Source: Chloroflexota bacterium (GTDB lineage Bacteria; Chloroflexota; Dormibacteria; CF-121). From it: 8,701 nucleotides of DNA. Location of the stretch: positions 1 to 8,701 of the forward strand of contig VBFF01000019.1 in the NCBI GenBank assembly GCA_005889285.1, read 5' to 3'. Each line of letters begins with the position of its first letter. Position 1 is the stretch's first letter. Positions 1 to 7,946 of this stretch are shown piece after piece. Below the pieces are notes generated by a model. The model saw only the letters and a list, made by a program, of their open reading frames with translations, was not told where the DNA came from and did no database searches. The position numbers and the translations under genes were made by a program.

Positions 1-3949
<3,949 letters not shown>

Positions 3950-4003
3950 TACCCCGCAAGTTTACCCGCGAGCCATCGCGGTCACTTCTCTGTCGAGCTG
4001 TGA

Positions 4004-5401
4004 CTAGTGCCGGCGGCCGCGCCCGCGCATCCGACCCGCGGCCATGTCGTCCATGTCGTCGTCCTCGACGCTGCGTTTTTGCCGCGAGGCTTTGAACGAC
4101 TCGGAGAAGGCGCCGATGAACTGATCACGCAGCTCCATCGTCGAGACCTCGAACGCGTCCTTCAACGTCCAGTGATCATCCGGGGAGTACTTCCGCTCGC
4201 AGGCCCAGAGCAGGAACGTGATCAGTTTCACCTTGATCGCCGCGGCAAGCTTCGAATCGCGCTTCGACTTCGCGCCCTTCTCCTTGCCCTTACCCTTGCC
4301 TTTGCCTTTGGGACCAGCGGCGGCCGGCGGCGGGGCAACGTTGCCGTCTCCGGTGCGAACGCCCCACGCGGGAGCGGCGGGGGCCGGACGGACAGGGGGC
4401 GCCTGGGCGACCAGGCTCGCCCGCAATGACGCGAGGTCGTCCTTGGGGGCCGCTGGCGCCGGCATGGGCACGGCCGCCGGCGGCGCGTACGCGGGGATCG
4501 CCTCTCGTTTCTTCGGAATCGCCATGGGCGGCACGGAAAAGCTCGGTACCGGCCGGGGTGGCGCCGGGGGCGCTACCGGCGGCTGCGGTGCGGCTGCGGG
4601 CGGCATCATTTGCGGCGGCATGGCCTGCGGCGGCATCCCCTGCTGGGGCATCGGCGGCTGCGGCGGATATGCCGGAAAGCCAGGCTGAGGCTGCCCCGGA
4701 TAAGCCTGCGGAGGATAGGGCTGCCCCTGCGGTTGCTGGCCGGGGTATGGGACTCCCTGGGGTGCCGGGGTGTAGCCGGGTTGGCGCTGCGGGTAGCCGG
4801 GCTGCTGCTGCGGGTAGCCGCCCGCCCCCCAAGACGGAGCGGCCGGCATGCCGGGCTGGCCCGCCGGCGGCCAGGCCTGTGGGGCTCCCTGAGGAGCCAC
4901 CCCGGGGTATGGCCCAGGTGGGGGCCCTTGCTGCTGCCAGGCCGGTGGCGCCTGCCCCGGGCCCGGCGGCGCATAGGTCGGGTAGACGGGTGCGATCGGC
5001 CGCTGCTGATCTGGCGGAATGTAGGGCGCCGAGGGGCCCTGCAGGACCGCCTGACTGCGTCGCAGCAGGTCCAGCAACCGGGCTTTGTCGATGTATAGGT
5101 TGCCGGCGAGGCTCGGGTTGACGCCTGGAGTGAACATGAACTGGCCGCTCTGGAATTCCCAGAGGAGATCGAAGGCCTGACGCGCACCGCGGACGCGGCC
5201 CCCGGCGGCGTGCGTCAGCGCCCCGCCCTGGAAGGCGTAGACCCACTCCCCACGGGGCTCTCTGAGCTCGAGCACGCCGGATTGGCCGTTGTTGACAACC
5301 TGGTCGAGCAGCCCAAGCAGCCCGACACGATCGATCGGGCTGTAGGCCGGCGCCTTGCCCTGGGCGTCCGGCTGCCCTTTGCCCTTGGCGAAGAGCTTCA
5401 C
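4004..5401 (-). CDS. DUF4388 (PATAN-like) protein with long Pro/Gln/Gly-rich linker
   Basis: Function unknown. Residues 22-118 fit the DUF4388 family, first noted in the N-terminal part of PatA-type response regulators: a helix (VGLLGLLDQVV), strands with SGVLELRE and WVYAFQGGALTHA, then FDLLWEFQSGQFMF and a helical end. Residues 121-345 are low complexity, rich in P, Q, G, A and Y, with imperfect heptads (YPQQQPG, YPQRQPG) and MPPQ repeats; this part should be disordered. A basic KGKGKGKGKEKG run (365-376) leads to a helical C-terminal segment (about 384-440) that I do not recognise. An acidic cluster EDDDMDD (446-452) and an RGRGRR tail (459-464) follow. There is no signal peptide or membrane segment, so it is probably cytosolic. 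The GTG start is the first start codon after an in-frame TAA upstream, but it has no nearby Shine-Dalgarno. It sits 50 bases after the phosphoribosyltransferase and 54 before pcrA, so probably in their operon. A scaffold or regulatory role is only a guess. Confidence 0.85.
   Translation of the reverse strand: MKLFAKGKGQPDAQGKAPAYSPIDRVGLLGLLDQVVNNGQSGVLELREPRGEWVYAFQGGALTHAAGGRVRGARQAFDLLWEFQSGQFMFTPGVNPSLAGNLYIDKARLLDLLRRSQAVLQGPSAPYIPPDQQRPIAPVYPTYAPPGPGQAPPAWQQQGPPPGPYPGVAPQGAPQAWPPAGQPGMPAAPSWGAGGYPQQQPGYPQRQPGYTPAPQGVPYPGQQPQGQPYPPQAYPGQPQPGFPAYPPQPPMPQQGMPPQAMPPQMMPPAAAPQPPVAPPAPPRPVPSFSVPPMAIPKKREAIPAYAPPAAVPMPAPAAPKDDLASLRASLVAQAPPVRPAPAAPAWGVRTGDGNVAPPPAAAGPKGKGKGKGKEKGAKSKRDSKLAAAIKVKLITFLLWACERKYSPDDHWTLKDAFEVSTMELRDQFIGAFSESFKASRQKRSVEDDDMDDMAAGRMRGRGRRH
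4772..4820. repeat. 21-bp tandem repeat inside the DUF4388 gene linker
   Basis: Two adjacent 21-bp copies (4772-4792 and 4793-4813) begin GTAGCCGGG and end GCTGCGG, followed by a 7-bp partial third copy (4814-4820). They encode the YPQRQPG and YPQQQPG heptads. The copies differ at three positions. Such repeats suggest that the linker length can change by slippage or recombination. Confidence 0.75.
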
Positions 5402-5451
5402 ACCGCTGTAACCGGCGAGGGGACGCCGTCCTTGCCCGTGTAAAACCTCCG

Positions 5452-6090
5452 CTACAACGTGTTACCGGCCAGCAGCAATGCTCTAACCTCGTCGTCGGTA
5501 ACCTGTGGCCATTCCTGGAAGAAGTTCCCGACCGCGTAGAACGGCTCCGGATTGTCGAGGCAGACGAATTCATCCACCTGTGGCCTGAGCCAGCCAGCAG
5601 TGTCGGGTGGCGCAACGGGGACCGCCAGCACCACTCGTTGGGCACCACGCCGGCGCACCGTCTGGATACCCGCTTGCGCGGTATACCCCGTCGCAACACC
5701 GTCGTCGGTCAGGATCACGGTTCGGCCCTCGAGCGGCGGCATGGCTCCCGCGCCCAGCCTCGCCAGCCAGGCCCGCAACTCCTCGCGCTGCCGCGCCGCC
5801 GCGTGCCCGATGTCGTCCTCGGTCAGACCGAGGTGCTGGCTGAGTCGGCGATCGAAGACGAGCACCGCATCATCGTCGACGGCCCCGATCGCGAGTTCGG
5901 GATTACCCGGAGCGCCGAGCTTGCGCACGGGGCAGATCCCCAGCGGCAGATTCAGGTCGACGGCGATCGCCTTCGCCACAACGACGCCGCCGCGGGGGAT
6001 CCCCAGCACGATCGTTCTGTCCTGGTCGCGGTAGCGTTGCAAGACGGCCGCGAGGCGCTCGCCGGCATCGGTGCGGTCGCGGAAAATCAC
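5452..6090 (-). CDS. Phosphoribosyltransferase family protein (COG1926-like)
   Basis: A 212-residue type I phosphoribosyltransferase-fold protein; substrate unknown. The PRPP-binding loop is [15 protein letters not shown] (125-139), the signature of the family with the paired acidic residues D129-D130. [10 protein letters not shown] (30-39) fits the pyrophosphate loop, and [16 protein letters not shown] (56-71) resembles the flexible-loop region of predicted phosphoribosyltransferases of the COG1926 type. The C-terminal part, with [19 protein letters not shown] (184-202), is also typical of that group. No hydrolase or other fused domain is seen. The GTG start (6090-6088) lies 6 bases from a TATTGT -10 element, so the mRNA may begin at the start codon itself. 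This would be the first gene of the operon continuing to ligA. It is divergent from the peroxiredoxin with only 17 bases between the two start codons. Confidence 0.9.
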   Translation of the reverse strand: MIFRDRTDAGERLAAVLQRYRDQDRTIVLGIPRGGVVVAKAIAVDLNLPLGICPVRKLGAPGNPELAIGAVDDDAVLVFDRRLSQHLGLTEDDIGHAAARQREELRAWLARLGAGAMPPLEGRTVILTDDGVATGYTAQAGIQTVRRRGAQRVVLAVPVAPPDTAGWLRPQVDEFVCLDNPEPFYAVGNFFQEWPQVTDDEVRALLLAGNTL

Positions 6091-6094
6091 CGAA

Positions 6095-6103
6095 CTACAA
6101 TAG
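6095..6103. promoter_or_regulatory. Symmetric bidirectional -10 element, likely leaderless on both sides
   Basis: CTACAATAG gives TACAAT (6096-6101) on the plus strand and TATTGT (6102-6097) on the minus strand; both fit TANNNT. Counting the last T of each -10 as position -7, the +1 falls on the A of the peroxiredoxin ATG (6108) and on the G of the phosphoribosyltransferase GTG (6090). The element is centred at 6099, exactly the midpoint of the 17-base gap. I see no convincing -35 on either side. The direct observation is the spacing; promoter activity is inferred. Confidence 0.6.
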
Positions 6104-6107
6104 GTCG

Positions 6108-6641
6108 ATGTCGACGGCCGCGACGAACATGCCCGGCGTCGGGGACCTGGCGCCCGATTTCACGCTGCCGGGGACCCCGGATGGTGATCCCGTTTCCCTC
6201 TCCTCCTTCAAGGGCAGCAAGCACGTCTTGCTCGCCTTTTACGTTTTCGACTTCAGCCCCGGCTGAACCAACGAGCTCACCTCCTTGCGAGGTGATCACC
6301 AGCAGTTCGTGAAGGCAGAGACCCAGGTGCTTGGCCTGAGCGTCGATCACATCTGGGCCCACAAGGCGTACGCAAAGAGCCTGGGCGATCTCCCCTTCCC
6401 GATACTTGCCGATTGGGACAAGTCCGTCGCGCGCCGCTACGGCGTGCTCAACGAAGAGCGAGGCGTCGCCCAGCGGTCCTTGTTTCTAGTCGATTACCGG
6501 GGCTACATCCGCTGGCGCAACCCTCATTACGACTGGCGCAGCCAGGAACAGTACGCGCAGGTGACCGAGGCCATGCTGGCGCTGCCGATGATCCCGAGGG
6601 CCAAGCAAGCGACCTCCCAGCCGGACCCTCCGCAGAAATAG
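6108..6641 (+). CDS. Selenocysteine-containing peroxiredoxin (1-Cys, AhpE/BCP-like), in-frame UGA at the active site
   Basis: Peroxiredoxins reduce hydrogen peroxide and organic or peroxynitrite peroxides with a peroxidatic Cys, or here Sec. Reading through the TGA at codon 53 gives 177 residues with the full thioredoxin-like fold: [11 protein letters not shown] (12-22), the strand [14 protein letters not shown] (39-52), the Sec site, TNEL (54-57), [35 protein letters not shown], and [15 protein letters not shown]. Cys homologs typically read FDFSPVCTNEL-like here, so TGA replaces the peroxidatic Cys, with Ser50 at the Thr/Ser position of the PxxxTxxC motif (V46 replaces the Pro). The protein has no cysteine at all, so Sec would be the only chalcogen nucleophile and the mechanism 1-Cys-like. 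A hairpin follows the TGA. The ATG at 6108 is chosen for its fit to the -10 element and a full N-terminus; a second in-frame ATG lies at 6129. The alternative is a nonsense-mutated pseudogene, but the rest of the frame shows no decay. Confidence 0.85.
6264..6266 (+). other. In-frame UGA, predicted selenocysteine codon (codon 53)
   Basis: This TGA is the only in-frame stop between the ATG at 6108 and the TAG at 6639, and it falls on the peroxidatic position of the peroxiredoxin fold. It is one base from TGC or TGT. pcrA in this window ends with TGA, so UGA is also a normal stop here and wholesale reassignment is unlikely. Confidence 0.75.
6277..6295 (+). promoter_or_regulatory. Candidate bacterial SECIS hairpin
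   Basis: TCACCTC (6277-6283) pairs perfectly with GAGGTGA (6289-6295) around the loop CTTGC (6284-6288). The stem starts 10 bases and the loop 17 bases after the UGA, within the range known for bacterial SECIS elements, which lie inside the coding region just after the Sec codon and are bound by SelB. The loop has a G at 6287 but lacks the GU order and the bulged U of the E. coli fdhF element, so SelB recognition would have to differ. The pairing is observed; the role is inferred. Confidence 0.5.
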
Positions 6642-6665
6642 AAAAGGCCAGCCCGAAGGCTGGCC
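6642..6665 (-). terminator. Rho-independent terminator of groES
   Basis: A perfect 8-bp stem GGCCAGCC (6646-6653) / GGCTGGCC (6658-6665) closes a tetraloop that reads TTCG on the minus strand. On that strand it is followed by TTTT (6645-6642), then CTATTT. It starts 17 bases past the groES stop. On the plus strand it begins 4 bases after the peroxiredoxin stop but lacks a U-tract, so any action in that direction would be weaker. Confidence 0.85.
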
Positions 6666-6682
6666 GTTGATGGTTGAGAGGT

Positions 6683-6985
6683 CTAGCTCTTGCCGTTGGC
6701 GACGACGGCCAGGATGTCCTTCTCGGACAGGATCAAGTACTCGGTCTCGTCGAGCTTGATCTCGCTGCCGGCGTACTTGGCGTAGACGACGCGGTCGCCA
6801 ACTTTGACATCGAGCGGCTCGCGCTTGCCGGTCGTCTCGATGAAGCGGCCGTTGCCGACGGCCTCGACCATGCCTTCCTGCGGCTTTTCCTTGGCCGTGT
6901 CGGGCAGAACGATCCCGCTCTTGGTCTTCTCTTCGCGATCGACCGGCTTGATTACGACTCGGTCGCCCAATGGACGTAGCTTCAT
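6683..6985 (-). CDS. groES: Co-chaperonin GroES
   Basis: The 10-kDa lid of the GroEL chaperonin, a heptamer that caps the folding chamber in the cytosol. The 100 residues match the family from end to end: [14 protein letters not shown] (1-14), the GroEL-binding mobile loop (about 17-36) with IVLP at 25-28, [10 protein letters not shown] (37-46), [14 protein letters not shown] (60-73) and the C-terminal [10 protein letters not shown] (85-94). The ATG has a strong Shine-Dalgarno. Control is by a sigma70-type promoter with a CIRCE operator, so HrcA repression and heat induction are expected. Unusually, no groEL follows: a terminator comes 17 bases after the stop and the next gene is on the other strand, so groES is transcribed alone. 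Confidence 0.98.
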   Translation of the reverse strand: MKLRPLGDRVVIKPVDREEKTKSGIVLPDTAKEKPQEGMVEAVGNGRFIETTGKREPLDVKVGDRVVYAKYAGSEIKLDETEYLILSEKDILAVVANGKS

Positions 6986-6989
6986 AAAA

Positions 6990-6997
6990 CCCTCCTT
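6990..6997 (-). promoter_or_regulatory. Strong Shine-Dalgarno of groES
   Basis: AAGGAGGG on the minus strand, followed by TTTT and the ATG. It is nearly a full match to the anti-Shine-Dalgarno and contrasts with the weak or absent sites of the operon genes in this window. Confidence 0.9.
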
Positions 6998-7013
6998 AGG
7001 TGGTGACAGTACA

Positions 7014-7040
7014 TTAGCACTCAGTGAGCCCGAGTGCTAA
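7014..7040. promoter_or_regulatory. CIRCE operator (HrcA binding site)
   Basis: TTAGCACTC (7014-7022), nine bases, then GAGTGCTAA (7032-7040): a perfect match to the CIRCE inverted repeat bound by the heat-shock repressor HrcA. It lies 28 bases upstream of the groES ATG, spans the expected transcription start and touches the -10 element. HrcA bound here would block groES transcription until heat or misfolded protein inactivates it. Confidence 0.97.
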
Positions 7041-7068
7041 TGATAGCGGATGGAACCGGGTCTTTCAA
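7040..7068 (-). promoter_or_regulatory. groES promoter (-35 TTGAAA, -10 TATCAT)
   Basis: On the minus strand TTGAAA (7068-7063) and TATCAT (7045-7040) are separated by exactly 17 bases, fitting a housekeeping sigma promoter. The -10 shares its last base with CIRCE, so the transcription start (near 7033) lies within the operator and the transcript has a leader of roughly 48 bases. Confidence 0.8.
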
Positions 7069-7088
7069 GATATGGGTCTTGCACGCTC

Positions 7089-7117
7089 TTGTCAGGGTGC
7101 CCCCGGGGGCGTACCCT
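7089..7117 (+). promoter_or_regulatory. Possible promoter of the SGNH hydrolase gene
   Basis: TTGTCA (7089-7094), 17 bases, TACCCT (7112-7117). The -35 matches consensus at five of six positions and the -10 at three. The start would be near 7124, giving a short leader of about 24 bases that carries the Shine-Dalgarno. The spacer holds a GC palindrome (listed separately). The weak -10 keeps confidence low. Confidence 0.4.
7094..7117. repeat. GC-rich inverted repeat in the promoter region
   Basis: GCCCCCGGGGGC (7099-7110) is a perfect 12-bp palindrome. It is flanked by AGGGT (7094-7098) and ACCCT (7113-7117), which also pair, offset by two extra bases (7111-7112). It fills the spacer and the -10 of the proposed promoter, where an operator for a dimeric regulator could sit. 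I do not recognise the regulator. Confidence 0.6.
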
Positions 7118-7147
7118 CGCATCACGATCTATGGGAGGGAGGAACTC

Positions 7148-7942
7148 ATGAAGAGTCTGCTCGTCGTGCTCCTACCGCTTGCCCTGCTGGCTGGCACGAT
7201 TCCGGCGTCGGCCAATGATGAGGCCGGATACCTCGCCATCGGCGATTCCGTCGCGTTCGGCTTCAACCCGCTCGTCTTTCACAGCGATCCGACCGACACC
7301 GATGCCTACATCGGCTATCCGGAAGTCCTTAGCAAACATGTGGTGAACGCGTCGTGCTCTGGAGAGACCAGCGGCAGCCTCATCGCCGGCCCGCCCGACA
7401 ATGGGTGTGCAGGCTTCAGGTCTGTGGCCCCCCTGCACGTCCGCTACACGGGGACACAACTGGCTTTCGCGGTCGCGTACATCCGGGCCCACCCAAACAC
7501 GCAGCTGGTGACCATCGATATCGGAGCCAACGACTTGTTCGTCCTGCTGCGGACCTGCGCAGGGTCCAGCAGCTGCTTTGCGGCAGGATTCCCCGTCATG
7601 CTGTCGAGGCTCGCGAGCAACCTGGTCACAACCTACCAGTCGCTCCGCGCCGCTGGCTTCAGGGGCCATCTCGTCGGCTTGACCTATTACGTAACCGACT
7701 ACAACGATCAGAACACGGTTGCAGCAATCGGGGCGATCAACCAGGTCGTCGGGGCTGTGACAACGGCGTTCGGAGGACGAGTCGCTGATGGGTTCAAGGC
7801 ATTCCAAGGCGAGGCGATGGAAGCCGGCGGCGACAGCTGCAAGGCTGGCCTGCTGATCAGGCTGCCAACCGGCGGCTGCGACATCCATCCATCTCGGTTG
7901 GGGCGCCAGCTCCTCGCCCGCGCCGTCGAGGCCGTCAACTAG
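7148..7942 (+). CDS. Secreted SGNH/GDSL-family hydrolase
   Basis: A 264-residue predicted esterase or lipase of the SGNH superfamily; substrate unknown. An N-terminal signal peptide (MKSLLVVLLPLALLAGTIPASA, cleavage probably after ASA at 20-22) points to export. Catalytic blocks follow: IGDSVAFG with nucleophile Ser34 (block I), SGET with Gly72 (block II), IGAND with Asn128 (block III), and CDIHPS with Asp245 and His247 (block V). The Asp is one residue closer to the His than in the classic DxxH. Six cysteines (C70, C87, C137, C143, C231, C244) in an exported protein could form three disulfides. The ATG at 7148 is chosen over an open frame that begins farther upstream, because GGAGG (7138-7142) lies 5 bases before it and the signal peptide starts there. 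The stop is only 4 bases from the converging tsaD stop, and I see no terminator between them. Confidence 0.9.
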   Translation: MKSLLVVLLPLALLAGTIPASANDEAGYLAIGDSVAFGFNPLVFHSDPTDTDAYIGYPEVLSKHVVNASCSGETSGSLIAGPPDNGCAGFRSVAPLHVRYTGTQLAFAVAYIRAHPNTQLVTIDIGANDLFVLLRTCAGSSSCFAAGFPVMLSRLASNLVTTYQSLRAAGFRGHLVGLTYYVTDYNDQNTVAAIGAINQVVGAVTTAFGGRVADGFKAFQGEAMEAGGDSCKAGLLIRLPTGGCDIHPSRLGRQLLARAVEAVN

Positions 7943-7946
7943 CGCA

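Noticed and set aside
3975..4006. Inverted GTCAC/GTGAC between the DUF4388 gene and pcrA as a terminator
   Set aside because: A 5-bp stem with a 14-base loop and no T-tract is too weak to support a terminator.
4290..5699. 469-codon minus-strand open frame overlapping the DUF4388 and phosphoribosyltransferase genes
   Set aside because: It is Arg/Ala-rich with no recognisable domain and crosses two genes in another frame. The DUF4388 and PRPP-loop frames explain the region.
6264..6266. Peroxiredoxin as a nonsense-mutated pseudogene
   Set aside because: Not fully excluded, but the stop falls precisely on the catalytic Cys, the frame is otherwise intact, and a hairpin follows. Selenocysteine explains all three better.
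6264..6266. Genome-wide reassignment of UGA to a sense codon
   Set aside because: pcrA ends naturally in TGA after a complete C-terminal domain, and no other visible gene has an internal TGA.
6087..6362. 91-codon minus-strand open frame opposite the peroxiredoxin
   Set aside because: No domain is visible, it covers the divergent promoter, and it lies antisense to a clear conserved gene.
6285..6641. Short 118-codon gene starting at TTG in the peroxiredoxin
   Set aside because: It is the same frame as the full peroxiredoxin and lacks the N-terminal fold and active site. It exists only because the UGA is treated as a stop.
7052..7078. ECF-sigma-like promoter (GGAAC, 18 bases, GGTC) before the SGNH hydrolase
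   Set aside because: The motifs are short, the spacing is loose, and the region overlaps the groES -35. The match could be chance.
7034..7147. Upstream extension of the SGNH hydrolase to 302 residues
   Set aside because: The extension would overlap CIRCE and place 38 unrelated residues before a clear signal peptide; the ATG at 7148 has a proper Shine-Dalgarno.
7172..7888. 238-codon minus-strand open frame over the SGNH hydrolase
   Set aside because: Antisense shadow with no family features; the plus strand has the signal peptide and the SGNH blocks.
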